A stretch of DNA of 64,000 nt from Cryptomeria japonica (lineage: Eukaryota > Streptophyta > Pinopsida > Cupressales > Cupressaceae), in NCBI RefSeq assembly GCF_030272615.1, contig NC_081409.1, positions 203,607,949 to 203,671,948 of the forward strand, in the 5' to 3' direction. Made by a program: the position numbers and the translations under genes. Shown piece by piece: positions 11,480 through 23,663 of the stretch (its first letter is position 1; each line of letters starts with the position of its first letter). The notes below the pieces were generated by a model. The model was not told the DNA's origin and did no database searches. It saw only the letters and a program-made list of their open reading frames with translations.

Positions 11480-12967
11480 TATTGGGGCTTCATTGATTGG
11501 CTTTTGGAGACATCGTGGAAGGCTTCTATTTTCGGATTTGGGGATCTTCATTTTTTGGGGGCATCATACAACGATTTGGACATCACCATTGAATCCGGGA
11601 GGCCGTTTCCATAAATTTCGACTATAAAGTCGACCTATTTTGGTGAGAAATTTTTTTTCCCCATTTTAGCTATTATCGTACGGATTTTGAATTTTTTTTA
11701 TTTTTCGAAAAAAAAAAAATTTATTTTTTGAAAAATTTCGAAAAAAAAAAAAAAAAAAAAAAAGTTTTTTGTGTTGGGGGGTCCGCAAACCCCCCCGTAC
11801 CCGCAATATGTGTGCCACAGGTTGCAGGCGTACGTTCTATCAGCGCCGCCCGTACCTGCCGGTCTCTGCGCCCGCCGTCGCTGTCGGTCGTCCCGTCCTC
11901 CTGTCGGTCTTTGCGCTCGCTGCTGTGTCGCCACCGAGACCCGCCGCCGCCGCCGCCCGTAGGTCCTCGCCGGTCTTCGCCTTCCGCAGGCCGCCGCCGA
12001 CATCCTTAGCCATCGCCGCTGGTAGCCTCGGCTCCGGCCGCTTCCTCCGTCGGCGACCACCAAAACAGGCGGCCCCGCGTCCACCACGTGGTAGGGGGCC
12101 ACTGGCTTGCAGTCGACTTCCATACGCCACGTCACCTGTGCAACACAGTCCGTCTGTACGCCACTATACAGTGCCACGTTATCATCCGTACTGCACAGTC
12201 ACTTGCCCAGTCAGCAGTCCGTACAGTACGGACGCCCAGTTAGCAGGGAGGCGAAGTTTTTGCGACGGTCAAACGACCGTCAAATTTAACACAGTGAATT
12301 GCTGACGTCAGCGCCACATCAACATTTTTTGAAATTTTTTTGACCCCTCTCCATTGAGCTTTTTAGTTTTGCAGTCCAACTTTGAAAGGCCATATCTTGC
12401 TCATTTTTGCTCCTTTTTTGGTGCAATTTTTTTTGAAATGGGCTAAAATTTCGTGATCTTCGCAGTGGTGTGGTTATTTTTTGATTTTGGTGCACAGGTT
12501 TTTCGGAATTTTCGGGTTCTCTCAGTTGTACTTGTCCAATCCTCAATTTTGCAACTTCAAAGGCCTCGTTTGAGCTCATACGACCTCCTTTTTAGGTGCC
12601 GTTTTTTTTGAAAGTGCTTATTTTTTTGTCTACTTTCATAATCTATGATCAGATTTCAGAGATTTTGAGTGGAAATTGTACTTTCAGATATTGGTCTTAT
12701 TTGGCCTATTAGGTACTTGTAAATTGCTTGGATCTTAGTTAGATCTCTTGCATTATCAGTTTGAGTCTCTTTTGGCATTATTAAGGTAGTTGTAAAATTG
12801 TAAATCAGAAGTCCACTTTGCCATTTTTTGCAAGTGGCCCATTGTATATGCACTACTTATAAAGTGCCAAAATCATCACATTTGGGGGGGGTTCTTTGAT
12901 TGAGTGAATTTGGGGGGGTGTCTTGTGTGATTGTGCCTCTCTTTGTGCTCTTTCCATTCTTGTTGCA
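11480..12967 (+). other. Copia-1 leader with a GC-rich island
   Basis: A 1.49 kb untranslated leader between PBS and gag. 11640-11765 is AT-rich with long A runs; 11770-12260 is rich in CCG/CGG and CpG, unlike anything nearby; 12300-12960 returns to AT-rich. Open frames inside the GC-rich part are composition artefacts (Arg/Ala/Pro). Such a compositional switch suggests an acquired segment, but no source is recognisable. Confidence 0.6.
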
Positions 12968-13950
12968 ATGAGTCCTAATAAATTTCCACCTTTAACTCCA
13001 CATAATTATGCATCATGGAAAATTAAAGTATGGAGTAAATTAATGGAAAAGGGTCTCACACACTACATAGATGGAACAATAACAACACCACCTGATCCTA
13101 AGGCTGATCCAAATGCTCAATTAGAATGGCTCACAAAGACTCTTGGAACTTTACGGAAGTATGTATCTGATTTCCTCATTTTTCACATTGAGAAGTGTAA
13201 AACAATCAAAGAGGCTTGGGATATGTTTCAGAAATTGTATGGACAAGTTGATGAAATCAGAGGCTATCAGATTGACAATGAGCTCACCAACTTGGATCCC
13301 AAGAGTTTTGATACAATCCAAGATTATGTCACCAAAGCAAATGAGCTAAGAGCAAAGCTTAAGGATTGTGGAATTGACAAAAAGGATGCTCAATTGATAT
13401 TCAACTTGTTGGATAAGCTTGCACCAGAATATGCAGCATTTGTGTCTAGCTTCCAAACTCATCGTTTGACAGTAGGGAGTTCTTATGTTATGCCTTCATT
13501 TGATGCTTTCACAGAAATGTTAATATTGGAACAATCTAAGTTGTTGAACATGGGGTTTCTCAAGTCTTCAAAGTCCAAGGCTTTGGTGGCTAATCAAGGG
13601 AATCAAGGAAGTCAAGGCAAAGATTCCAATAAGAAGAAGAAGCACTCTAAGTCTAAGCCACACCAGGAAAAAGGGCAATCATCCTCTCCATCACAAGGCG
13701 ACTTTGCATCCTCTTCCAAGAAGGGGACACCACCTAAGAAGGATAAACCAACTTGTGCATATTGCAAGAAGTATGGTCATGATGAGCATCGATGCCATGC
13801 AAAACAAGTTGATGAGTTAACCAATCTTCTCAAGAAAAACAAAATCAACTTGCCATCCGCCTACACAAAGAAGGATTCATCTCCTTCCTCTTCCTCACAG
13901 TCTAAGGGAAAAGGGCAAGCATTTGTGGCTAAACAGGTTCTTCACAACAA
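12968..13950 (+). pseudogene. Copia-1 gag
   Basis: Starts MSPNKFPPLTPHNYASWK, an ATG in the gag frame preceded by leader. The first 200 residues are the copia gag core (UBN2-like: W-x-K-x-W, LTH YIDG, AWDMFQKLYG, IQDYVTKANELRAKLKDCG). A Lys/Ser-rich linker leads to a CCHC knuckle, CAYCKKYGHDEHRC. The frame leaves register at about 13930-13960, just before the protease motif, so the gag-pol fusion is broken. Gag would form the virus-like particle. Confidence 0.85.
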
Positions 13951-16900
13951 TGGATACTTGACTCGGGTGGCTCATATCACATGGGTTCTACAAGGGAGCA
14001 GTTTTCTTCATTGGAGCCATCTAAGGTACCTCACATTGACATAGGTGATGACACACAAGTAGAGGTTGAAGGGAAAGGTTCAGTTGACATGGATGATGGA
14101 ACATTTGAGAATGTTCTCTATGTTCCTAACTTGTCTACCAACCTTCTCTCCATCTACCAAATCACTCACTATGGGAATGGGAAAAAGGTTGAGTTTACAC
14201 CAGATTCAGTTGTGGTAACGGAACTTGATGATGATGCCTTGGTAGCAGTGGGACAAGTCAATAGCAACTCAAGGCTTTATTCATTCTCCCACTTTTTTGC
14301 CAAGTTCACCTTCTAGGGCCTTGCTTACTCATTCAAATTCAGAAACTAAGCTATGGCATGAGCGGTTTGGTCACCTTAACTTCCGCTATCTTCAGCAGCT
14401 AAGCACTAAAGACATGGTCACAGGTCTACCTCGAATCAGTTTTTCAGAGGGTGTATGTTCAGGTTGTTCCATGGGCAAGCATCCCGAAGAGAAGTTTGAT
14501 AAGGGGAAAGTTTGGAGAGGTTTGGAAGTTCTTCAACTTGTTCATAGCGATGTAGCAGGTCCATTTCCAGCACCTTCATTTAGTAAGGCCCGCTATGTTC
14601 TTACCTTCATTGATGACTACTCCCGCTTCACTTGGGTCTACTTTCTCATTCATAAGAGTGAAGTATTTGACAGATTTCAGGACTTCAAGACTCGTGTGGA
14701 GAAGCAATCAGGGAAAGTGGTCAAGATTCTTCGCACAGATAATGGAAGGGAATATGTGAACAAGAGACTTGAGGATTTTTGTACATTTGAGGGGATTGAT
14801 CTTCAGCATTTTGTCGCATATACTCCACAGCAGAATGGGGTTGCAGAACGCAAGAATAGAACTCTCAAAGAAATGGCTAGCTGTATGATACATGCACGTT
14901 CTCTTGATCCCGCCTTTTGGGCAGAGGCTATTAGTTGTGCCACACACATCCAGAATCGGGTTCCTCACAAAGCTTTGCAAGGTATTACTCCTTTTGAAGC
15001 TTGGGCTGGTAGGAAACCGATTGTGAGACATTTCAGAGTCTTTGGGTGTCCAGCATGGGCTCGCATACCTCCGCAGAAACGCAAGGCATTGGAAGCACAA
15101 AGTCGGCCTTGCATATTTGTTGGATATCCTGAGGGTGTTAAGGCATACAGATTGATGGATCCAGAGACACATGAGGTATTCATTGAGAGGAGTGTTCACT
15201 TTGAGGAAAGCTCTCCTAGTTTAGCCTCTCTACCTCCTCCACCTTCCTCCATTGTGGATAGTGATGTTAGTGATTTAGATGATGATACTCCTTCAACTCC
15301 GACTCGCAGGGTTACACCTCCGTAGGGTCCACTTGCAGTTGAGGAGCCTCGTTCTCCACCTCCACCTAGACCTCGTTGGGCTCGACAGACACTTGAGTCC
15401 GCGGGTTCTCTTGTTGGGGATCCTTCGGATACACGGAGAACTCGATCACAACATCAGGATCTTCCACATGCATTCATTGCTACTGCTTCTGATCCACAGA
15501 CATTCAGGGAAGCATCAGGGGTTCCTGAGTAGGACCATGCTATGGAGGAAGAGTATAGTTCCTTGATGAGGAACAACACATGGGATCTAGTCCATCTCCC
15601 TAAGGGGAGAAAGATGGTTCGATGTAAGTGGATCTATCGGACCAAGTTTGCAGCGGATGGTAGTGTGGATAAGTATAAGGCTCGGCTTGTTGCGAAAGGT
15701 TTCTTGCAGGTTGCAGGTGTTGACTATACTGAGACCTTTGCACCCGTAGCTAAGATGAACTCCATTCGTTTGACACTTACTATTGCTGCAGCTCATGGTT
15801 GGGCTGTACATCAGATGGATGTGAAGAGTGCTTTTCTTCATGGTGATCTTGATGAGGAGATTTATATGGAGCAGCCACAGGGTTTCATCCAGGATACTTC
15901 CTTGGTTTGCAGACTAAGGAAATCTCTCTATGGCCTTAAGCAGGCCCCTAGGGCTTGGTACGCCAAGATGGATTCCTTTCTTCTCTCCACAGAGCTCACC
16001 AGGTGTCATTCCGATCCAAATGTCTACATTTTGCGATAGGATGACTCTCACTTGATACTTGTGCTCTATGTTGATGACTTGATCATTACAGGAAGTACTT
16101 CATCCATCATTAGCAGGGTCAAATCTGCTTTGCATGACAGATTTGCTATGATTGACTTGGGTCTTTTGCACTACTTTCTCGGGATAGAGATTTCACAGTC
16201 ACCTTCCGGGATTACTCTATCGCAGCCCAAGTATGCTCTTGATCTACTTGCATGCTTTCATATGGCTGATTGTAAGCCTGCTCCGACTCCCTTTCTTTCA
16301 GGAGTCAAGCTTGAGGCTCAGTGTTCTTCTCCACCAGTTGATGCCACTTTCTATCGTCGGCTTGTGGGTAGTCTCATCTACTTGACTCATACACGCCCTG
16401 ATATTTCATTTGCAGTTGGCATGGTTTCCCGCTTCATGCAGGAACCACATGAGCTTCATTGGAAAGCCGCCAAACGCATCCTTCATTACATCTAGGGTAC
16501 ACATCACTATGGGATTCACTATGCAGCAGGCACAGGACTTCGCTTGGTTGGTTACACAGACTCCGATTGGGCTGGCGATCTAGTTGATTGTAAGTCTACT
16601 TCTGGTTACAGTTTTCACCTTGGTTCAGGCCCCATTTGTTGGCAGAGCAAGAAGCAACATGCTATTGCTCTCTCTTCGACTGAGGCTGAGTATCGAGGCG
16701 CTGTTAACGCAGCGACTGAGACCATTTGGCTCCAGCAGATCCTCACAGAGTTTGGATTCACCACTCCACGATCAACAGTTCTACATTGCGACAATCAGAG
16801 TGCTATTGCGATCTCAAAGAACCCGGTCCAGCACCAGCGGACCAAGCACATCGAGATTCATATGCACTATATCCGAGAGCTCATCCAGGAGCAGGTTATT

Positions 16901-17027
16901 GATTTGCAGTATTGTCCTACAACAGAGCAGGTTGCTGACATATTCACCAAACCTTTCACCGAGAGTAAGTTCCAGCAGTTGCGAGCTCTCTTGGGGGTGC
17001 TGGATGTGTCATTAGGGGGGGTCAACT
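13951..17027 (+). pseudogene. Copia-1 pol: protease, integrase, RT, RNase H
   Basis: Protease lies in another frame (about 13951-14316) with D-S-G-G-S in place of the usual D-S-G-A-S, and LYVPNLSTNLLS. A one-base change at the T6 run near 14293-14298 returns to the gag frame. Integrase: ERFGHLN, C-x2-C, HSDVAGPF, DDYSRFTWVYF, RTDNGREY, PQQNGVAERKN. Reverse transcriptase: KWIYRTKFAADG, YKARLVAKGF, HQMDVKSAFLHGDL, YGLKQAPRAWY, YVDDLIITG. RNase H: YTDSDWAGD, STEAEYRG, DNQSAIAISKNPV, ADIFTKP. In-frame TAG codons at 15323, 15530, 16037 and 16493 stop it four times. Confidence 0.93.
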
Positions 17028-17290
17028 GACTTCTCCTTCCTCTCTTATGGGGGGGACTTTTTCCTCTTTGAGGTTTTGTCCTTCTTCTTTGAGAGTCTTT
17101 TGTACATTCATCTCTCTTTCGGGGGGGAGTTTTTTCTCACTGGGTTTTCTCCCTTTCTCCGTTTGTGAGAGATTGCATTGCATAGTTATGTCTTGCATTT
17201 GCATATTGTACATGGGTACCTATCATGGCCTAGTAGCCGGGACCCATCTTGCATTGTTGACTTGAGTCTTCATTCCCCCAAGTTGCACTT

Positions 17291-17299
17291 AAGGGGGGG
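17291..17299 (+). promoter_or_regulatory. Copia-1 polypurine tract
   Basis: AAGGGGGGG immediately before the 3' LTR; the expected plus-strand primer. Three further seven-G tracts occur upstream (17015, 17049, 17121). Confidence 0.9.
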
Positions 17300-17747
17300 T
17301 GTTGGTGTAAATAAATATTCATTTTGGATATTATTACACTTACTTAAGTTAACTTAGGATAATGCATCTCTTCGTAGTTTGGATTTGAGACACTTAGGGA
17401 AGTGTGCACATAGGGGTAGAGCTTGTAGGAGAAATTCCACCTTTTGTGGTCTTATTTTGCTGTTACACTCCACATTCGGTGGGTCATCCACCTCTTGTGG
17501 AATATTATATTATTTCTCCTACCTACCCTTAGTATTTCTTACCTACCCTTGTTTCTCATTGAGCCACATGTCATATTTATGTGCTCATACATCCATATGG
17601 CCTTGCTTATATAAGCAGGCCTCTATTCATTGTATTGGTTAATCCAGTTGATCATTTTGCATATTGATGAGAATATAGTTTGTTCTTGTCATTCTATTGT
17701 CTCTTTTATGCTTTTCATTGTGCCCTTGATCTTGGCAAAATCCTACA
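17300..17747 (+). repeat. Copia-1 3' LTR (448 bp)
   Basis: TGTTGG...CCTACA, about 98.7% identical to the 5' LTR. It is followed by the AATGC target duplication. Confidence 0.96.
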
Positions 17748-17752
17748 AATGC

Positions 17753-19109
17753 AAACCCTAAAAAAAATGCGGACTCAACTATATGATATGAGTGAGATTA
17801 GGATGTAACTAAGGATCAATGCAAAGATGCAATCTATGTGATATGATTGAGATGGGAAAGTGATGTGCATCTAAACCCTAAATGGGATATGAGGATGTTT
17901 GATGCAAGGACTAAGGATACTCTAGGTCTGAAAATATTTGGAATGTGAGGTTTGACTTGTGCTATGATGGATAGACACAAGGATAAGTGATCAAAGAGAG
18001 GGCATGCTATGATAGGAGATGATGAACTCCAAGCGGAATACCAACTCAAAGATGCTGATAGGTTCCCTAACTCAAGGAAGATGCAGCTCAAGTGATAAGG
18101 GTGATTAATGATCGAAAGTTGATGTGAGACCTAAGACGAGAAATCCTAAGTGCAAGCAATGTTTTTGGGTTTTTTAGATTTTTTATTTTTTTATTTTTTT
18201 TGGATTTTGGTCTGCAAGTAACAATGAAATGTCAAGACCAATGATGAAATGACCTAAGGCACTTATGCAAGGTTTAAGGTTATGTCCTAAAGGAATGATG
18301 GAAGGCTATGCAAAGATTATGGATATGATCTAAGGGGATTATGTAAGGGTATAATCTAATGGTGGTATGCAAAGGTTTGTTCTAAGGTGCTATGCAAAGG
18401 TTTGATCTAGGGGCGGTATGCAAGGACTAGGTATAATTAAATGAGATATGCAAGGATGAAAGGTGCAACGAGGTGAAGACTATGCAAGGACCTAAAAGGT
18501 ATGACAAGCTAGAATGACGTGACTATGCGAGGACCTAAAAGATTAGAACTTGAAAAATGATGTCTCAAGAGATTTGAAATGATTGTTTTGAGAACATAGG
18601 TTTAATGTTTTAATGTTGTTTTGCAAGGTTTCAGTTTCAAGTGTGGTGTTGATTATGAAATGTTTTTGTTTGTTTTGCACACTTAGAAAACACGACAAAC
18701 ATAATGTTTGTTTGATTTTGCAATTAAAACACATTCAAGCACAATCCTAAGGCTGGCCAGGACAATAGTTGTTAAATCTCATTTGGGGGGTTACCTCGAG
18801 CTATGCAATTCAGAGCGGATTCTTAGGTGCTTTACCCCACTGGCTCCACCTTCGACACTCACTTCTCCGGGGCAGCCAAGCACTAGTCCCCACGAAAACT
18901 CCCCATGGCAAACTTTGTATCTCTACTAAGAATCGTAAGAATGTTGACTTCTAACACAAAAGGCGTCTAGTAATGGCATTCGTTCCAGTGGCCACACATG
19001 CGGCGGCATATGCTTTGTTAAGGAAGGCTCCCAGCCTATAGAGGTTGCGCTCAATAGGGTTTATGGGGAGACATGCCGTCTGTATGAACTAATCAGCACC
19101 TCGTTGCTT
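17753..19109. other. Decayed repeat tract, no gene recognised
   Basis: Sequence of the pre-insertion locus continuing past Copia-1. It has many short degenerate repeats of the type TATGCAAGG...TGATCTAAGG (about 18240-18540) and a T-rich patch at 18160-18200. No coding domain is visible on either strand. Confidence 0.4.
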
Positions 19110-22100
19110 GCATGTTGAGTTTGGCGCTTTCCCTAGCACTTGAGCGCAATATTCACTGTGTGAAGGAATTCACAATTTTTTTGTGAATCCTTGAGACCCT
19201 CCATTTAGCGCCCAAGTCCACAGTTGGGCGAATTTTCAACACTATGGAGGAATCATGAAATTTGTCCATTTCTCCTTGCCTTATCCATTCTGGCGCCCTC
19301 CACAAGGCTGGGGCGAAATTCTGCACAGGGGAAGGATTCTTCACTTTTTCCACCTCCCTTTGGGAAGTTCATTTTAGCGCCCATCTCTAGGCTGAGGTGG
19401 AATTTCCTGTATGTGAAGTGTAATGTCCCTACTAGTTAGAGATCACTATCCTGCAAAACAAATTGTTAGAATACAAAATATACATATTTAATTCATCTTT
19501 AACTTTGCAATTAATTAGCACGATCATAGTTTTCATCTAATAAAAAGGATACGAATGTCATACGAAAGTATGTCCTTAGGCGGCCATGAAACTCGCCTTC
19601 TTGGAACCCCTTGGTTCCAAGCCCTTCAGGAAATCGAAGTTGAGTTCGAATCCTGTCTTGTTACACCCAAGCCCTTCAAGGAAGACCCTTGTCTATTCCT
19701 TGCCTTGGGTGATGCCTTCATCATCCAAGTCCTCAGAGGGGATTGGCCAGATCCATCTCTTCTTGGAGGAGTTTAATCAACCAAGCCATACATATGCATA
19801 TAGGTATTCAGTATATATACTGCCCTAGGGATTATCATAATCCCTTCCTTAGACTAAGGGAGTTTCCTCCCTATAGCCTCCAACATGTGATTTCATTTAT
19901 ATTACATTTTGCATTTTTATTACTATTTTCCATTCCATAATCCACATTTACATATTTCTAATTTAATATGTATTCCCCAACATATATTCATAAAAATGTT
20001 CATTAACCAATATTCACATTTATTTCTTAACATATATTCTTACTATTCATTGATATGTATTTATTACTTATGTTCATACATATTCATTAACATCTAAAAA
20101 TTATTCATTACATATGTATTAAACTGTTCATTACTACATTCCTTAACATATGTATTAAGCTGTCCATTACTATACTAACATATGTATTTTATATTCTTTA
20201 ACATATGTATTAAAATATTCATTAATATATATATTAGAATATTCATTATTAATATTTATTAATATTTATATATTGAAATATTTATTATCAATATTCATTA
20301 ATATATATATTAAAATATTTATTAAGTATATTCATTTACATATATATTTGTGACATCTCTTACCTATTTATTAGTTTACCCATTATTAATACATTTGCTA
20401 ATTACCTTTTTGTATACATCACTAATACCCTTCACTAATATCACTACTGCCTTAAAAACATAAGTTGGTAGTATAACTTTGGCTATAAAGGCAGACAGAT
20501 CTGACATGGGTCGGATCTGGTCTGCCACTATATTAAGTATGACTGTCGTACTTATTCTAGTTTATATTAATATTACTATTAAAGTCTGCATAAACATTTT
20601 CAGGCTTCATATATAAGCATACGTATTAAGCCCTTCAGTAACATATATATTAGGACATTCATTCCTTACCGTATGTATTAGAATGTTAATTCTTATATTC
20701 TATATTACATACAGCAAGTGACCTGTAACATATATATAACATATTAATTTATTACGTACCTCTTTGTTCACAGCCGTACTGGTTCCTCCAATCGCAGTCT
20801 CTCCCTTTTTTTTTTCCAAAATGTTTTAGATCTGCCTTATATATCTCTCACATGTTCTACCCTTAAGAGTTGTGACTCTTCAATCATTAACGAAATAGTG
20901 TGTCTTTTCCTAAATTTCATTATCTTATCTAAGCATAATCACATTTCTGACTAATCGTGGCTTTTTAGTAAAGGTAAGAGACTCACATTAGTTTGATAAA
21001 CTGCATCTCTTTACTATTGGTAATCACACTTTCTCTTGTTGTGCTACTTCCTCACTAACTTCAGCAGCCTGATAACGAACTATGTACTATAAATAATCAC
21101 CTGCTGCATAACACCTTATATGTTTTGATGCATCAGATAGAGGACAATTTTTGACTGTCGCCCTAGGAGTTTGACCATCGATACATTATGCATTTAACAA
21201 TCAACATTCTCACAGCCGACGGTCATGCTTTCAATCGTAGGCGGAACTCATCATAAAGTGATTGCCAAACATTACCAATATTGGAGCGATAGATATAAGA
21301 ATATCATTGTTAATATCACCGCTCTTATATTATCGCATTCATCCTTCAGCGACGTTGTAATGATCTTGCTAGAGTCAAAAAGATTTTGTTTGCCAAGGTG
21401 CCACGATCTTTACCGCTCACTATATCTCTTTGGTTGCATCATTCATCTAAGGCCACATGAGTAAGATGGATAAAAGTCCATATGCGTGGCATCTTATAGA
21501 ATGGCGTGCTTCATATTCTTGCAAAGGGAATCGAGTTGGATTTCAAAAGATTGTAAAGTCTTGTTCCAAGACAATCTTCTTTTATTAAAACATGAAACAA
21601 GTTGTAATATTATATTAATGTTTACAATATAATATTAACTTATATTTCAAGAATATTATTAATAATGAATATTAATAAATATTAATTAAATAATAATATT
21701 TAACAAATTAATTTGAAATAATCATTTGTTGATGAATATTATATTATATTAATTAATAAATAATAATTGCTTCATTTAGAATATATATAACGGTCAAGGA
21801 GGGGACATGACATGAAGGATTCTTGAAATTTTTTGTGAATCCCTGAGACCCTCCATTTAGCGCCCAAGTCCATACCTGGGCGCTATTTCCACGAGGGCAA
21901 GGAATTTTCATTTTTTGCATCTGTCCTTGCCTTCCTCAATTTGGTGCGCAACTGCTATTTCTAACAGGGCAAGGAATTTTCATTGATTTGTGAATTGTCC
22001 ATGAGAAGACCAATTTGGTGCCCAATCACTCCTTTGGGCGGAATTTTCACTCTGGCATGGATTCTTGGAATTCATAGTTCGATTTTCCAAGCTAAGGACA

Positions 22101-22110
22101 ATTTGACCCC
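19110..22110. repeat. GCGCCC/GGGCG minisatellite, split by a solo LTR
   Basis: Degenerate units of about 85-90 bp with a core TTTAGCGCCCAAGTCCA...TGGGCG, followed by a GGAATTTTCA-like stretch. About three units lie at 19110-19418 and three at 21813-22110. The 2.4 kb between them is a solo LTR with a 5-bp duplication, so the array is older than the LTR. Confidence 0.75.
19419..21812. mobile_element. Long solo LTR (2394 bp)
   Basis: Starts TGTAATGTCCC and ends GGGGACATGACA, flanked by the perfect 5-bp duplication TGAAG (19414-19418 and 21813-21817). No PBS, PPT or coding sequence is present, so this is an LTR left by recombination, or a whole terminal-repeat-only unit. The interior is very AT-rich, with a run of TTAACATATGTATTAA-type repeats (about 19860-20340). 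It shares internal phrases (GACTGTC...TTCAGGCTTCATAT) with the solo LTR at 23664-24662, so they are related families. Confidence 0.85.
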
Positions 22111-22784
22111 TTCGCAATTTTGAAGTGTCTTCCTGAACCTTGGTGAATTTTAGAGCTTTCCATTTTAGGCATAGGCTTCCAGCACTTGACCAATTTCTAG
22201 CTTTCTCTGTCTGTTGTCTGACACTCCGGAATTAGAAATATCTGCAAATGTCTGATCTTTGTTGCCTTATCTGACTGACCCTGCCAATACTGACTTTCCA
22301 AAAATAGAAACCTTCAAAGTGTTAGCGTTAGACCCCTAGACAGGGTGCAGGAATGACTTACTAAAAATAGAAATTACTAAAAATAGTAAGTTTGATTTTT
22401 GGCAAAATGACGACATTCTGGGACTCGGAAAAATCCCTAAAAAATAGAAAGTTGCTCCGTTTTGGCTCAAATTTTATTGGGAGGTTCCTTGAAGGGTCTT
22501 GATTCCAGTTGTATATTCAGTTTTCCCAAAACCCTAACAGAAACCCCTAAAATCTAGGGCAGAAGGCAGAAACCCTAAAAAGGAACAAAACATGCCCTAG
22601 ACTTCATAGAACTCGCTCGACAGAGAAGCAGATCAACTCCAACTGACCCCCAAACATCCGCAAAGCAAAGAGATTGACGAGACTGCCACCAAAACACAAA
22701 AAACCAAGACCAAACGAGCGAAAGAGCCTAAAAGCTAGGGGGTCCCTATTTGGGATGGGGTGATGTGTGATTAGGTCACAACAA
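22111..22784. other. Spacer, no gene recognised
   Basis: AT-rich with short repeats of AAAATAGAAA and AAACCCTAA type. Nothing coding is visible. It adjoins the last recognisable piece of hAT-E. Confidence 0.4.
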
Positions 22785-23245
22785 GCCTCATATAGAAAAC
22801 ATTACGACCCTTGATTTTTTTCTCTGCATCTACTAATTGTGGAACTCTCACCAAAGCTTCTAACACCTGAAATAAAACAAAATATCAAATAAAAATTTGA
22901 TTTTAAATGAAAAAAAAAGTAGTAATGTAAAATAGCAAAAAACCAATTATGGAATATCATGATGATAATTTGTAAGTCACCTTGAGGATCTTGTCCATCT
23001 TTTTGGTAAAATACTTTTCAAGATTGTCTTTAGTACTGTTTTTCCTTCACCTTTCCTTGAATAAAGAGAGTCCCTCCTATTGAGTGCTCATTAGCATCCA
23101 CTTAAGAGACAACAGTAAAGCTGCGATGCTTTGCAAAGTAATGAAATTGGTGGCAAATTGTGTTGTACCTGGCCACACAAATTGTTTACCATTAGTGTGT
23201 TGTTTCATTAGATTAAGCACCTATTGACCATTTTTGTGTCAACCC
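22785..23245 (-). pseudogene. hAT-E transposase remnant, middle exons
   Basis: Two minus-strand blocks resemble the hAT-C transposase: 23245-22970 reads WPGTTQFATNFITLQS (compare RPGITRFATNFLTLQS in hAT-C), and 22871-22785 reads ALVRVPQLVDAEKK after a CAG splice acceptor (compare PLVVLLRVADGDK). The gap between them is AT-rich and intron-like. In-frame stops are present. In protein order these blocks follow the pieces at 33093-32400 and 26310-25895. Confidence 0.7.
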
Positions 23246-23663
23246 CCCCCTGAAGATAACTGATTTGATTTTTTTGCATAACTTGCATGTTATGCAAACT
23301 ATGTTGGCGGCAAGAAGTTGGGGTCTTCTCATCTATTCGAGTTCCAAGTTCTATGTTTAAGTTGACCGGTCATGGTGGCCAAAATAATTTAAGGCTTACT
23401 GGTTGAAGGGTCCTAGGTCCATGGCGGGACCGACCCCTTTCACCCGCTACCGGTTGGCGGAGTTCCTTGTTATCGCTTTGTCACATTGAAGAGGAACACT
23501 TCCACTTTTGTTCCTTGTTCCGATCTTCCATTTTCGTGCGACTACCCAATAAGCGATGGTGAGAGGGGATGAGGTTGTTGGCGAGGGTTTCCTTTCGCTT
23601 ATTGCGCTGTCGAGAACTTTCCACTTCTATTTCCTATGCGAGTGTTCCACTTTCGAGAGATTG

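Larger units (their letters stand above)
11022..17747 (+). mobile_element. Ty1/copia retrotransposon Copia-1, full length
   Basis: A 6.73 kb element with both LTRs, a primer-binding site, gag-pol and a polypurine tract, flanked by the 5-bp target duplication AATGC (11017-11021 and 17748-17752). LTRs start TGTTGG and end CCTACA. Domain order gag, protease, integrase, reverse transcriptase, RNase H identifies Ty1/copia. The coding part has a frame change on each side of protease and four in-frame TAG codons, so it is non-autonomous now. The two LTRs differ by six substitutions (five transitions) and one 2-bp indel over about 446 bp, so insertion is fairly recent relative to the surrounding debris. 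Confidence 0.97.

Noticed and set aside
11698-12305. Arg/Pro/Ala-rich open frames on both strands in the Copia-1 leader
   Set aside because: High-GC shadow frames between PBS and gag; overlapping frames in several phases with no recognisable motif.
14708-15199. 163-aa minus-strand open frame
   Set aside because: Antisense shadow of Copia-1 integrase.
19419-21812. Possible complete retrotransposon
   Set aside because: No PBS, PPT or coding domain inside; best read as a solo LTR.
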